In this document: positions 36,223 to 47,760 of the stretch, in pieces
How positions within the stretch are numbered: position 1 is the first letter of the stretch
Layout: each line of letters starts with the position of its first letter
NCBI RefSeq assembly: GCF_000004195.4
Contig: NC_030679.2
Span: 145,764,243-145,828,242 of the forward strand
DNA: 64,000 bases
Direction: 5' to 3'
DNA from: Xenopus tropicalis
Taxonomy: Eukaryota > Chordata > Amphibia > Anura > Pipidae
Translations under genes and position numbers: made by a program
Notes under the pieces: generated by a model
Seen by the model: only the letters and a program-made list of their open reading frames with translations
Databases searched by the model: none
What the model was told of the DNA's origin: nothing

Positions 36223-37009
36223 TAGTGATGAGCGAATCTGTCCCGTTTAGCTTTGCCGAAAAATTCGGGAATCTTTCAAAAGATTTGCAAAACGGCGAAA
36301 ATGTTGCGCTTCAAAAAAATTGTCTCACGCAGCTATTCTTTTGTCGCCCGCGGCTATTCTTTTGACGTGTGGCTATTCTATTGTTGCCCATGGCTATTCT
36401 TTTGACGCGTGGCTATTCTATTGTTGCCCACGGCTATTCTTTTGTCGCACGGCTATTCTTTTGTCGCCCACGGGTATTCTTTTGTCGCCCACGGGTATTC
36501 TTTTGTCGCCCGCGGCTATTCTTTTGTCGTCTGCGGCTATTCTTTTGTCGCGTGGCTATTCTTTTGTTGCCCGCGGCTATTCTTTTGTCGTCCGCGGCTA
36601 TTCTTTTGACGCGTGGCTATTCTATTGTTGCCCACGGCTATTCTTTTGTCGCACGGCTATTCTTTTGTCGCCCACGGGTATTCTTTTGTCGCCCAGGGGT
36701 ATTCTTTTTTCGCGTAGCTATTCTTTTGTCGCCCGCGGCTATTCTTTTGTCGTCCGAGGCTATTCTTTTGTCACACGGCTATTCTTTTGTTGCCCGCGGC
36801 TATTCTTTTGTCACGCGGCTATTCTTTTGTTGCCCGCAGCTATTCTTTTGTGCCCACGGCTATTTTTTTGTTGCGCGACTATTCTTTTGACGCATCAACT
36901 TTTCAACGTGTGGTGAATTTTTCCACGGCAAATTTTTTTATCCATTTCGTGAAACAATGGCAACATTCGCCGTGAATCCATGCCTGGCGAAACATTTCGC
37001 CTATCACTA
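36223..37009. mobile_element. hAT-like MITE with expanded 21-bp array
   Basis: Ends TAGTGATGAGCGAATCTG and TTTCGCCTATCACTA, flanked by a perfect 8-bp duplication TTTATGGT. At 36320-36900 it holds about 28 units of GGCTATTCTTTTGTCGCCCGC and variants. The long + strand open frames here come only from the repeat. Confidence 0.93.
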
Positions 37010-37170
37010 TTTATGGTATGTCTCTCCATAGAGTCATCAGCTATTTGACTATTAATAGTCCAAGAATTTCTTCCGTGTAACTTTAATTATTCCTTACAGA
37101 ATAGCCTGCATGAAGATCATTATTGGTTCATATGAGGAGTTAATGTATATCTCATCTCTAGGGCATTCCT

Positions 37171-37212
37171 GAGAATCTCTCCCTCTCTCTCTGTATCTCT
37201 GTGCCTGTCTCT
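37171..37212 (+). repeat. CT-rich run upstream of V2R gene B
   Basis: Mostly CT dinucleotides just before the TATA box of gene B. It may be part of the promoter or simple sequence. No function is shown. Confidence 0.45.
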
Positions 37213-37220
37213 ACATACAG

Positions 37221-37228
37221 TATATAAG
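37221..37228 (+). promoter_or_regulatory. TATA box of V2R gene B
   Basis: TATATAAG lies 54 bp before the start codon of gene B, so the leader should be about 25 nt. Gene C has TATATAAA at nearly the same distance. Both lead into the same ATGAGAATGAG first exon, which supports the assignment. Confidence 0.65.
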
Positions 37229-37274
37229 GCAGAGACAGCTGGAAAGAGGGTTTTCAGACAGAGAAAGGAACGGC

Positions 37275-37285
37275 ATGAGAATGAG
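37275..37285 (+). CDS. V2R gene B, coding exon 1 (11 nt)
   Basis: ATGAGAATGAG|GTAAGG gives Met-Arg-Met and the first two bases of an Arg codon. The frame closes exactly when joined to the next exon. The identical 11 nt with a donor are found in gene C. Confidence 0.75.
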
Positions 37286-40200
37286 GTAAGGAACTGCCAA
37301 GAACTTATGATGTGAGATTGAAGGACTCCTCCACCCCTATGTATTGGAAGAAAGTTTGAAAATATGGGAATATAATTGCAGTTGAAGCAGTATTTATTTA
37401 TCTTTTTTGTGGATCAAGTACAGGTACTTTTTTATTATTACAGAGAAAAGGGGACTGTTCTGCCCCCAATAAGGGGTAATTATATCTTAGTTGGGATCAA
37501 GTACAGGTACTGTTTTATTATTACAGAGAAAAGGGAATCATTTAACCATGAAATAAACCCAATAGGGCTGTTCTGCCCCCAATAAGGGGTAATTATATCT
37601 TAGTTGGGATCAAGTACAGGTACTGTTTTATTATTACAGAGAAAAGGGAATCATTTAACCATTAAATAAACCCAATAGGGCTGTTCTGCCCCAATAAGGG
37701 GTAATTATATCTTAGTTGGGATCAAGTACAGGTACTGTTTTATTATTACAGAGAAAAGGGAATCATTTAACCATTAAATAAACCCAATAGGGCTGTTCTG
37801 CCCCCAATAAGGGGTAATTATATCTTAGTTGGGATCAAGTACAGGTACTGTTTTATTATTACAGAGAAAAGGGAATCATTTAACCATGAAATAAACCCAA
37901 TAGGGCTGTTCTGCCCCCAATAAGGGGTAATTATATCTTAGTTGGGATCAAGTACAGGTACTGTTTTATTATTACAGAGAAAAGGGAATCATTTAACCAT
38001 TAAATAAACCCAATAGGGCTGTTCTGCCCCAATAAGGGGTAATTATATCTTAGTTGGGATCAAGTACAAGGTACTGTTTTATTATTACAGAGAAAAGGGA
38101 ATCATTTAACCATTAAATAAACCCAATAGGGCTGTTCTGCCCCAATAAGGGGTAATTATATCTTAGTTGGGATCAAGTACAGGTACTGTTTTATTATTAC
38201 AGAGAAAAAGGAAACCATTTTTTAAAAATGTGAATTATTTGATTAAAATGGAGCCTATGGGAGATGGGCTGATTTCGCCAACCCCCTACATATTTCATTC
38301 AACAGATGACAGTTCCCATTGAATGAGCCTTCAAAGGGGCTCATTCGGACTCCGTAGACACAGAGATAAATTGATATATATTTACTGCTCCTATCTCTTT
38401 GCAGGTTGAAGGCTCGCTTGTACTGGTGTATATGGCACCTTGTTATCTTCTACTTCATCCCACCCTCTTATGGAAATGATATCCCGTGTAACCTGAGCCT
38501 ATCAGAGCTCTCCGTCATACTTGAGCCAGGAGATATCCTAATAGGGGTCCTGCTACCATTTCATATTGATAAAACATTTCTGAAAATATCATTTACTGAG
38601 ACACCTCCCACAGTCTCTTGTACACGGTAAGACTTACCCATTTATCTATGTGTTGTATGAAGAAAAACATAACACAGGACAGTAGGTTTCATCATTAGTG
38701 ATGAGCGAATCTGTCCCATTTCGGTTCGACGAAAAATTAGCGAAATGGCGAAAAATTCACAAAACGCATTGAAGTCAATAGGTGACTTTTTTACGCGTGA
38801 TAATTTTTATGCACAACACTTTTTTACGTGGGTGACATTTTTAACATGCAACTTTTTTCCTTACTCCAAATGCAAAAAAACTCAATGGGTCAGGGGTTTT
38901 TTTTTGCGACAACTTTTTTGTCTTGGCGACATTTTTTCTTTACTAGTGATGAGCGAATCTATCCTGTTTCGGCAAAAAAATTGCGAAACTGCAGGAAAAT
39001 TTGAGAAACGATGAAAAATCCACAACTGCACCTATTTTGACACAACTTTTTTGTTGCGCGACAAATTTTCGCGGAAGTTTCAAAATGTCAAAATGCAGAA
39101 ATTCGCTGTGAATCCATGCTTGGCCAAAAAATTCGCTCATCACTTTGCCAAAAATTTAGCAAAACTGCTGGAAAGTTCACGAAACAACCAAAAATGTGCA
39201 AAATGCATTGAAGTCGATTGGGATTTTTGTTTACGTGTGACATTTTTTATGCGTGACAAATTTTTACACAACTTTATTTCTTACTCCACAATTTATACAC
39301 AACTTTATTTCTTACACCAAATGCATTAAAGTCTTTTGTTTCTTTAACATTTTCATCTTGGTGGCTTTTTTGTATTGTTTTTTATGGCTTTTTTGTTGGA
39401 TATGCTCTTTGTCCTTTTAGATTCCCTTCTTACTTTGTGTCTAAACACTAGTTGTATTATGTTGCTTTAGTCTTTATTTTTGTCTCAGTGACATTTTCGT
39501 CTCAGTGACTAGTGATGAGTAGTGATGAGCAAATTTTTTCAGCAGGCATGGATTCGCAGCAAATTTCCACATTCCCATGAAGATTCGTCGCACTGAATTT
39601 TTTTTGTCACGTGTCAAATTGGGTGTGATTGCGTCAAAAAAAGGCACGGGTGACAAAAATTAGATGCAGGCGACAAAAAAGACGTGGGCGACAAAAAATA
39701 GACACTGGTGACAAAAATTAGATGCAGGTGACAAAAAAGACGCAGGGGACAAAAAAAAAAAACATGGGACAAATGCACAATGCACTAGTGATGAGCCAAT
39801 CTGTCCCAATTTGTTTTGCTGAAAAATTTGTGAATCTTTGAAAAGATTTGCGAAACGGCGAAAAATCTGTGAAATGGCGAAAATGTAGTGCGGCAAAACA
39901 GTTTTTTGTCGCGTGGTGGATCGTAACATGGTGAATTTTGTCGCCCATTTTGCTAAATAATCCAGCAATGGGAAAACGGTAAATTCGCCGTTAATGCCTG
40001 CCAAATTATTTTGCCCATCACAATGGGTGACATTTTTGTCTCGGCGACAAACAGTAACAAATACCAACCTGCTGAGCTTCTTTATGGGCTTTTTTTCCTG
40101 AGCAGAACATTTCCAGCCATCCGGAAAAAAATCCTCCACTGGCGAAACGTGGAAATTCGCCATGAATCCATGCCTGGCAAAAAATTTTGCCCATCGCTAG

Positions 40201-43200
40201 TTGTAACTGTACCTAATGCCATACCGTTTATTTCCTATAGTTATATCTACCGTAGACTTATTTACTTATCAGTCCATCACTGACCACAGTAGTCATTTTT
40301 GGCCCAAATTCCAATGATACTCTCAATAAAATAACGCAATATAGAAGGAACATATGTCAAAAATAATCATTGAAAGGTCTCAATCCAGCCAGATTTTTGT
40401 TATATATGATCTTGACATTATTTGCTGTTTATTGTCTTTCTCGAGCTTCTATCCATTCATTTGTCCATCATTTTTACTATGTACAGCCCATTACTCTTTC
40501 ATAAAAATGTTTCCAACCCCCTTCTATGACATATACAAAGGTTTTTCCTTTCATTTGTGAATCTTGACTGTATTTTTTTAAAGGTTTCTCCTAGAAACAT
40601 ACCAGCAGTTCCAAGCCATGAGGTTTGCATTGGATGAGATAAACAAAAGCCCAACTCTTCTTCCCAACGTTACTCTTGGCTTCTATGTCTACGACTCATG
40701 TGCAAACCTGAGGAAGGAACAGGAGGGAACACTATGGATGCTGACGGGTATGAATAAGACTGTACCCAATTATTGCTGCCAAGAATGGCCACGTTTGGCT
40801 GCTGTCCTTGGGCATTCGGTATCTACTTATTCTATTCTAATGGCCCATATTCTGGGGCTCTACAGGTACCCCCAGGTAAGACCTAAATATTAATATAAAC
40901 TAAGGAGAACACTGTACTCCAAGTCAATGGGTCCTATACCTACATTGTAATAGTTATAGCACCCTTGGCATGAACAGAAAATGGCGCTACATAGTCAAGT
41001 GAAGAATAAGAGTTTTCTATGATTCAATAGAATTGCGAATGAATGTGAAACCCTATACATTCATCAGTACTTCTTCAACATAATAATAATTCTGTTAAGG
41101 AGATTGAGACTTAACAACTCTAGAACCAATCAACTGCTGTAGAAGTTGATAATTTGGCACAGAATAGATTGATAGGTCGATAAAATTCCCTCACTCTACC
41201 CAGTAATGTGCATCAGCAATGGCTTGGGAGTACCGCTTTCTGCTTCCATAGAACATTCTAGTCTGTATTTCCGTATATATTTGTTCTACACGTATTGGTG
41301 GGGAATTTATTTCCCTTGGACATCCCTTGTAGGATCATAACTCATGTGGTCAGAACATTTCTTTTCTATACTCTTGACATCATTCATAGGTTTAGGGCAG
41401 GGGTCCCCAACCTTTCTTACTCGGGAGCCACAGTCAAATATAAAAAGACTTGGGGAGCAACACAAGCACCATAAAAGTTCATGGAGGGGCCAAATAAGGG
41501 CTGTGATTGGCAATTAGGCAGCCTCTATGCACCCTATCAGCTTACAGGGGCTTTATTTGGTAGGAAATCTTGTTTTTATTCAACCAAAACTTGCCACCAA
41601 GTCAAGAATTCAAAAATAACTCCCTGGTTTGGGGGCACTGAGAGCAATATCCAAGGGGTTGGGGAGCAACATGTTGCCCCCAAGCCACTGGTTGGGGATT
41701 AATGGTTTAGGGCTTCCTTCCCACTGTACAGGATCAGAGTAAAGCTTATAATGTACAATGGAACATCCTTCTTGAAGTCATTTGATTTCATAATAAAGCT
41801 TCATATATCTGTCTTTTACATGAAATACTACATATGAATTAATGTCTCTCTTAAACTGTCTCACTGCCCCCTGGACTCTCAGATCAGTCACTACTCAACC
41901 AGCTCCTCCCTGAGTGACCGGTCACAGTTCCCTTCCTTCTTCAGGACAGTCCCCAGTGATGCTTTCCAGTCACGTGGACTTGCCCACCTCCTGCTGTATT
42001 TTGGATGGACATGGGTGGGTCTGGTTGGCATGGGAAGTGATTACGGAGAACAGGGAGTTTATCTGATCACACAGGAGCTTATTAAAGCTGGAGCTTGTGT
42101 AGCCTTTACTGGTTTCATCCTCTCTAATCGAGAAGATAAGAATGTGCCGTATCTAACCAGAATCATCAAAGAGTCAACAGCGAGGGTAATAGTGGTGTTT
42201 GCCCCTGACATCTATTTTGCTGCACTTTTGGATGAGTTACTGAAGCAGAACCTGACTGGGAAAATCTTTGTGGCCAGTGAAGCCTGGTCCATATCATCAA
42301 TGTTATCAGCTGAAAAATATTCTTCAGCTCTCACTGGCGCAATTGGGTTTGCATTTTCTAGCTCACCATTACCAGGGCTTAGGGGCTTCCTTAACAAGGT
42401 CCGTCCCTCTAATACACCGGGACAAACCATAACTAAAATATTTTGGGAAAACATCTTTAAATGCAAATTTATGGACCAGGGAAATCTCACGGGAACATGG
42501 ATAGATTCTACGAAGCTTTGCACAGGAAAGGAAGATCTAGAAATGGTTGAGAGCAGCTACAATGATGTGTCTAACCTAAGAAGCTCCTACAGTATATACA
42601 CTTCTATCCAGATCCTAGCTCGGTCTTTGCACAATCTCTTCTCATGTTGGAATGGAAAAGAAACACTTTCTGGTGGAACCTGTGTGGATGCTAAAAACTT
42701 CAAACCATGGCAGGTAAGGAACTATGTTAGCAATGAAGCTATGCTATGCTTTTAGAATTTTAATTTAAAAATGTGTCATTGGCCTAGGTTAGTGATCCCC
42801 AACCATTGTTTCTACTACTCCCATGTAACTGGAGGAGTCCCAACCTACTGGGAGCTGCTATCTTGCTCCCTTCCCATTGTTCTGCTGATCGGCTGCGGGG
42901 GGGGGGAATATCACTCCAACTTGCAGCGCAGCAGTAAAGTGTGCCTGAGTCTGAGCTTTCAGCCAGCGCTACACATTAGAACTGCTTTCAGCTAACCTAT
43001 TGTTTCTCCTACTCCCATGTAACTGGAGGAGTCCCAAGCCGGACTTGGATTTCTTACTATTGAGTGCTATTCTGATACCTACTGGGAGCTGCTATCTTGC
43101 TCCCTTCCCATTGTTCTGCTGATCAGCTGCTGGGGGTGAGGGGGGGGATATCACTCCAACTTGCAGCGCAGCAGTAAAGTGTGCCTGAGTCTGAGCTTTC

Positions 43201-46200
43201 AGCCAGCGCTACACATTAGAACTGCTTTCAGCTAACCTATTGTTTCTCCTACTCCCATGTAACTGGAGGAGTCCCAAGCCGGACTTGGATTTCTTACTAT
43301 TGAGTGCTATTCTGATACCTACTGGGAGCTGCTATCTTGCTCCCTTCCCATTGTTCTGCTGATCGGCTGCTGGGGGTGAGGGGGGGGGGATATCACTCCA
43401 ACTTGCAGCGCAGCAGTAAAGTGTGCCTGAGTCTGAGCTTTCAGCCACCGCTACACATTAGAACTGCTTTCAGCTAACCTATTGTTTCTCCTACTCCCAT
43501 GTAACTGGAGGAGTCCCAAGCCGGACTTGGATTTCTTACTATTGAGTGCTATTCTGATACCTACTGGGAGCTGCTATCTTGCTCCCTTCCCACTAAAGTG
43601 GGGCAACTTGAGCATACGAATGTAAAACTTAATAATTACAGATGTTTTCTCTTTACAGCTGACACATTATATTCAGAACGCCCATGTGAAACTAAGCAAT
43701 GGAAGAGAGGTGTCATTTGATATCAATGGAGATCTACCTGCAGTGTATGACATAGTAAATTGGCAGCTCCGTGCTGATGGGACCATGAAGCAGGTCAAGG
43801 TTGGGAGCTACGATACTGCAGATACCAATGGAAACATTTTCTCTATCAACATAAGTGCAGTGATGTGGGCTCCAGGGGACCACCAGGTATAACATGTACT
43901 GCCATTATGATAAATACTGTTAATACTAAATTTTTCTACCCAAAAGTATTGTTAAAACTTGAAAAATGTAAGTTTAAATGAATCCACTTTATTTTTCTTT
44001 ATTTTTTAGGAGCACTGCCACTCATTCTTGTTTAAACTGCATTTGAAACTGGGTGAAATAGAAAACAGTTATATTTGATTGACTTCCCCTTGAAAATGGG
44101 TGAAATAGAAACAACGAGGGGATGTACTTCCCCTTGAAAGTGCGTGAAACCCCAAACAATAAGTGGGTTAACTTCCCCTTGAAACTGGGTGAAACCCAAA
44201 ACAATGAGTGGGTTAACTTCCCCTTGAAACTGGGTGAAACCCAAAACAACGAGGGGGTTAACTTCCCATTGAAACTGGGTGAAACCCAAAACAATGAGGG
44301 ATTTACTTCCCCTTGAAAGTGGGTGAAACCCAAAACAATAAGTGGGTTAACTTCCCCTTGAAACTGGGTGAAACCCAAAACAATGAGTGGGTTAACTTCC
44401 CCTTGAAACTGGGTGAAACCCAAAACAATGAGGGGTTAACTTCCCCTTGTAACTGGGTGAAACAAAAAACAACGGATGGATTAATGTCCCCTTTGAAACT
44501 GGGTGAAACAGAAAATAATGAGGGGATTAACTTTCCTTTGAAACTGGGTGAAACAGAAAACAATGAGGGGATTAACTTCTCCTTAAAAATGGATTAAACC
44601 CAAAACAATGAGTGGGTTAACTTCCCCTTGAAACCGCGTGAAACCCAAAACAATGAGTGTGTTAACTTCCCCTTGAAACTGGGTGAAACCCAAAACAATG
44701 AGGGGGTTAACTTCTTCTTGAAACTGGGTGAAACCCAAAACAATGAGGGGGTTAACTTCCCCTTAAAACTGGGTGAAGCCCAAAACAATGAGTGGGTTAA
44801 CTTCCCCTTGAAATTGGCTGAAACCCAAATCAACGAGGGGGTTAACTTCCCCTTGAAACCGTGTGAAACCCAAAACAATGAGTGGGTTAACTTCCCCTTG
44901 AAACTGGGTAAAACCCAAAATAATGAGTGGGTTAACTTCCCCTTGAAACTGGGTAAAACCCAAAGTAATGAGTGGGTTAACTTCCCCTTGAAACTGGGTG
45001 AAACCCAAAACAATGGGGGGGGTTAACTTCCCCTTGAAACTGGGTGAAACCCAAAACAATGAGGGGGTTAATTTCTCCTTGAAACTGGGTGAAGGCCAAA
45101 ACAATGAGTGGGTTAACTTCCCCTTGAAACTGAGTGAAACCCAAAACAATGAGGGAGTTAACTTTCCCTTGAAACTGGGTGAAACAGAAAACAATGAAGG
45201 GATTAACTTCTCCTTGAATATGTGTCAAGGACAGGCTGTCACTGACTATTCTATTCCCCTACTATTCTAAGCTTCCATGGTACTCGACAGATCAAACCTG
45301 ACAATTTTTTTTTTGACAAAAAAAAGTTAACTAAACATTAATAAATCACCAATTATGGGAGTTATTTTCGAAAAACTCATTTTTCAGGGAAAAATTTAGA
45401 AAAACTCGAATTTTTGGAGAGAAAATATCAGAAAAATCAACAAAAACCCATTCATTAATCTCAAAACTATCTAGAAGTAAATAAAAAAATCAACTTTTTC
45501 TCAAAATCACTTAGTCAATGTGCCCCTATGTGTTTCCATTAGGTTCCTTCTTCTGTCTGCAGTAAGAGTTGCCCCCCAGGATTCAGGAGAGCAGTTATAC
45601 GAGGGCAGCCCATCTGCTGCTTCCAATGTGTCCCTTGTCCATATGGAGAAATATCCAACAAGTCAGGTGATAACACTTTATTTCATTATTAGAATTGGAC
45701 AAAGTAATGGACTGTCTATTGAACTAGCTTTCATATTGTCTCCTGAAGGCTCCAATGAGTGCTCCAAGTGCCCGTGGAATATGTGGCCTAATGTCGACAA
45801 GGACAGATGTGTTCCCAAGGCCACAGACTTTCTCTCCTTTGAAGAACCACTAGGTACGACTTTGACCGCTGCCACCATAACGTCCTCTCTGGTTCCACTT
45901 TCAGTCTTGGGACTCTATTACTGTTATAGGAGCACTCCTATTGTAAGAGCCAATAATTATTCCCTAAGCTGCACTCTACTGGTTTCCTTAACCCTTTGCT
46001 TTCTCTGTTCTCTGTCATTTATTGGTTGCCCCCAGCAGCTGAAATGTTTTCTACGCCAGGTTGCATTCGGCATGGTTTTCACGCTTTGTGTTTCTTGTAT
46101 CTTGGCCAAAACGATCATGGTTGTTTTGGCATTTATGGCCACCAAACCAGGCAGTAGCCTAAAGAAATGGACCGGTCCAAGAGTATCTTATATCATTGTC

Positions 46201-46653
46201 TCCATATGCAACATTTTACAGCTTTGCTTGTGCATCTGTTGGTTGTCCCTCTTCCCACCATTCCCAGAATATAACACAGACACCCAGCCTGAGATTATCA
46301 TCATTGTATGCAATGAAGGCTCAACTATTGCCTTCTGGTGCATGCTTGGCTACCTTGGACTCTTGGCCACCATAAGCTTCATTGTGGCCTTCCTGGCGAG
46401 ACATCTTCCTGAAAGTTTCAATGAGGCCAGGTTTATCACATTCAGTATGTTGTCCTTCCTCACAGTCTGGATATCTTTTATCCCAGCCTCTCTCAGCACA
46501 CGTGGCCAATATATTGTGGCCATGGAAGTGTTTGCCATCTTGTCTTCCAGTTGGGCACTGCTGGTCTGCATGTTTCTACCAAAATGCTTCATCATCGTTT
46601 TCAGACCCAACTTGAACTCTCGAGAGCACCTCATACGTAGAGCCAGGAATTAA
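37275..46653 (+). CDS. Vomeronasal type-2 receptor (V2R), gene B, 870 aa
   Basis: Family-C chemosensory receptor of the V2R group. The coding exons are 37275-37285, 38405-38626, 40584-40875, 41883-42713, 43659-43886, 45543-45666 and 45749-46653. The total is 2613 nt in one frame, ending with TAA. Start: ATGAGAATGAG is spliced onto G-TTG-AAG to give [11 protein letters not shown] and a hydrophobic signal. The ligand domain spans roughly residues 30-525 ([43 protein letters not shown]). Nine linker cysteines follow, then seven helices from about residue 605 ([17 protein letters not shown]). The tail ends [10 protein letters not shown]. It pairs with gene C, 4.4 kb downstream. Intron 4 holds 240-bp repeats and intron 5 a 45-bp array. 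AATAAA follows at 46843. The gene appears intact. Confidence 0.93.
37405..38275. mobile_element. 114-bp-repeat TIR element, both ends truncated
   Basis: About seven copies of the 114-bp unit found in the element at 7211-8203, starting GATCAAGTACAGGTAC and ending AAAATGGAGCCTATGGGAGA. It lies in intron 1 of gene B. The terminal inverted repeats are missing. Confidence 0.85.
38405..38626 (+). CDS. V2R gene B, coding exon 2
   Basis: 222 bp after CTCTTTGCAG, ending ACACG|GTAAGA, phase 2. It encodes the signal-peptide core [12 protein letters not shown] and the early ligand domain. It has no ATG at its start (TTG), which shows that an upstream start exon is needed. Confidence 0.9.
38696..40200. 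mobile_element. Cluster of nested TAGTGATGAGCGAAT-family MITEs
   Basis: Left ends TAGTGATGAGCGAATCT occur at about 38696, 38944 and 39785. Right-end strings of the kind AATTCGCTCATCACT and GCCCATCGCTA occur at about 39131 and 40190, and reversed copies at 39515-39680. Several insertions lie inside each other, so single elements and target duplications cannot be separated. They fill most of intron 2 of gene B. Confidence 0.7.
40584..40875 (+). CDS. V2R gene B, coding exon 3
   Basis: 292 bp, TTTTTTTAAAG acceptor and CAG|GTAAGA donor. It encodes [18 protein letters not shown] to GLYRYPQ. It differs from gene C at only 2 of 97 residues. Confidence 0.94.
41398..41704 (+). mobile_element. hAT-like MITE (CAGGGGTCCCCAACC ends)
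   Basis: Ends CAGGGGTCCCCAACC and GGTTGGGGATTAATG, with a perfect 8-bp duplication GTTTAGGG on both sides. It lies in intron 3 of gene B. Related copies are at 13384, 55618 and 62464. Confidence 0.93.
41883..42713 (+). CDS. V2R gene B, coding exon 4
   Basis: 831 bp, CTCTCAG acceptor and CAG|GTAAGG donor, phase 0 at both ends. It is the main part of the Venus-flytrap domain. About 17 of 277 residues differ from gene C. Confidence 0.95.
42815..43594 (+). repeat. 240-bp tandem repeat, about three copies
   Basis: CTACTCCCATGTAACTGGAG recurs near 42815, 43010, 43250 and 43490. The first unit lacks about 47 bp and the last is cut short. It lies in intron 4 of gene B. Confidence 0.9.
43659..43886 (+). 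CDS. V2R gene B, coding exon 5
   Basis: 228 bp between CTCTTTACAG and CAG|GTATAA. It encodes [20 protein letters not shown] and QVKVGSYD, the end of the ligand domain. Confidence 0.95.
44037..45217 (+). repeat. 45-bp tandem array, about 26 copies
   Basis: Unit GAAACTGGGTGAAACCCAAA plus ACAATGAGTGGGTTAACTTC. The period is a multiple of three, so long open frames appear on both strands, but they are repeats and not exons. It lies in intron 5 of gene B, 150 bp after exon 5. Confidence 0.93.
45285..45520. other. AT-rich intron remnant, possible MITE piece
   Basis: Contains repeated AAAAACTC and AAAATCA patterns and ends near AATGTGCCCCTATG, similar to the GGGGCACATT end of the element at 53012. 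It precedes exon 6 of gene B. Confidence 0.35.
45543..45666 (+). CDS. V2R gene B, coding exon 6 (cysteine-rich)
   Basis: 124 bp after CCATTAG, donor TCAG|GTGATA. It holds six of the nine linker cysteines ([20 protein letters not shown]). Confidence 0.94.
45749..46653 (+). CDS. V2R gene B, coding exon 7 (seven helices)
   Basis: 905 bp following an 82-bp intron (acceptor CTCCTGAAG). It encodes the last linker cysteines, all membrane helices and the tail. 161 bp (46141-46301) are identical to gene C. Confidence 0.96.
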
Positions 46654-46842
46654 GACTAATGAAGATAGCAACTAATAGATACAGAGTAAAAATGGAAGAA
46701 CGTTGGAAGTTCAGTGAAGATCTTTTGGAGTCTGTAAAGGCTAGCAACACGTACAGTAGTCTCTTGTGCCTTGGAAAACTTACATAACCCCTAATATTTC
46801 CATTAACACTGCACATTTAATCATACCAAATGTTTATTACCT

Positions 46843-46848
46843 AATAAA
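46843..46848 (+). terminator. Polyadenylation signal of V2R gene B
   Basis: AATAAA 190 bp after the stop codon. A second AATAAA-rich stretch lies near 46918-46930. Confidence 0.6.
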
Positions 46849-46964
46849 GATGCTATAATTTTTGGAAAAAATATAGAGTTAGACCATTTTAATAGCAATA
46901 TGTCTATGTGAAAGCTAATAAAAAATAAATATTGTTGATTCATTTATAGTGTGGGTGTAGAGCC

Positions 46965-47760
46965 AAGGGATTCTGGGAAACAAATTACTTAAGGATCTTA
47001 GAAAAATCCCATTTACATGGGTTTATCCTATAGGCCAGGGGTCCCCAAACTTCTAACCCAAGGGGCCGGATCAAGGGCCCCTCAGACTGTTGGGGGGCCA
47101 GACCACCATCACCAGTGGTGCCCACATCCTCTTCCATATCCCGCCCGCCTCCACCATCAAACCATCAAACCAGACTGTTTACAACTCCTCCCCCCCAGGC
47201 GTGTCCTACCTGTACCAGTTCCCCCGGTCAGTCCTTCATCTCAGCTCCCCTGTGCCGCTCCCCGCTCAGTCCTCTCTCTCCATTGCCAGGTGGGAGGACG
47301 CAGCGGGGGCCAGGTAAATTGTTCTAGGGGGACGGATCCGACCCACGGGCTGTAGTTTGGGGACTGCTGCTATAGGCTAAAGCTCACCCATTGGGTTTTT
47401 GAAGCAAAAGCCAGGATAATAGCTGATCAGACTCCCAACTACAGACCGGTTTCGCCCTTCTTGGGGCTCATCAGTGTAGTGCAGGGTTTCCTGATCAGCT
47501 TAGGTAGAGACAGGAGTGGGGATTCACGAACAAGTCAAAAGGGTTGAGGAGACTGCCTCATATGTATGCAAATAGCCCAAAGGGATTCTGGGAACAAATT
47601 TCTTACGGCTCTTAAAAATATCCCATTTACATGGGTTTATCCTATGGGCTAAAGCTCACCCACTGGGTTATTAAAGCAAAAGCCAGGATAATAGTTGATC
47701 AGATTTCCAACTTCAGACCGGTTTAGCCCTTCTTGGGGCTTATCAGTTGACTATGGGAAA
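46965..47760 (+). repeat. Tandem duplication with filled and empty MITE sites
   Basis: GGGATTCTGGGAA, CCCATTTACATGGGTTTATC, GCAAAAGCCAGGATAATAG and CAGACCGGTTT occur in two copies. The first copy is split by an hAT MITE. The second has the uninterrupted site CCTATGGGCTAAAGC. Confidence 0.88.
47036..47369. mobile_element. hAT-like MITE (CAGGGGTCCCCAAACT ends)
   Basis: Ends CAGGGGTCCCCAAACT and AGTTTGGGGACTGCTG, flanked by a perfect 8-bp duplication CTATAGGC. It is 334 bp and GC-rich. Short open frames inside are not genes. Confidence 0.94.

Noticed and set aside
36320..36916. Long + strand open frames of about 200 codons with [16 protein letters not shown] repeats
   Set aside because: They arise from a 21-bp repeat inside an hAT MITE with a perfect target duplication. 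The same repeat in reverse gives similar frames at 54493-55111.
44022..45270. Open frames on both strands rich in [12 protein letters not shown] or [11 protein letters not shown]
   Set aside because: A 45-bp tandem array keeps all units in one frame on either strand. It sits in an intron.
45520..45748. An open frame joining the exon 6 region and exon 7 of gene B without an intron
   Set aside because: The true exon 6 frame is different. The 124-bp exon and 82-bp intron with GT-AG borders restore the cysteine pattern found in genes A and C.
47017..47355. Pro/Ser-rich open frames of 70-112 codons
   Set aside because: They lie inside an hAT MITE with proven borders.
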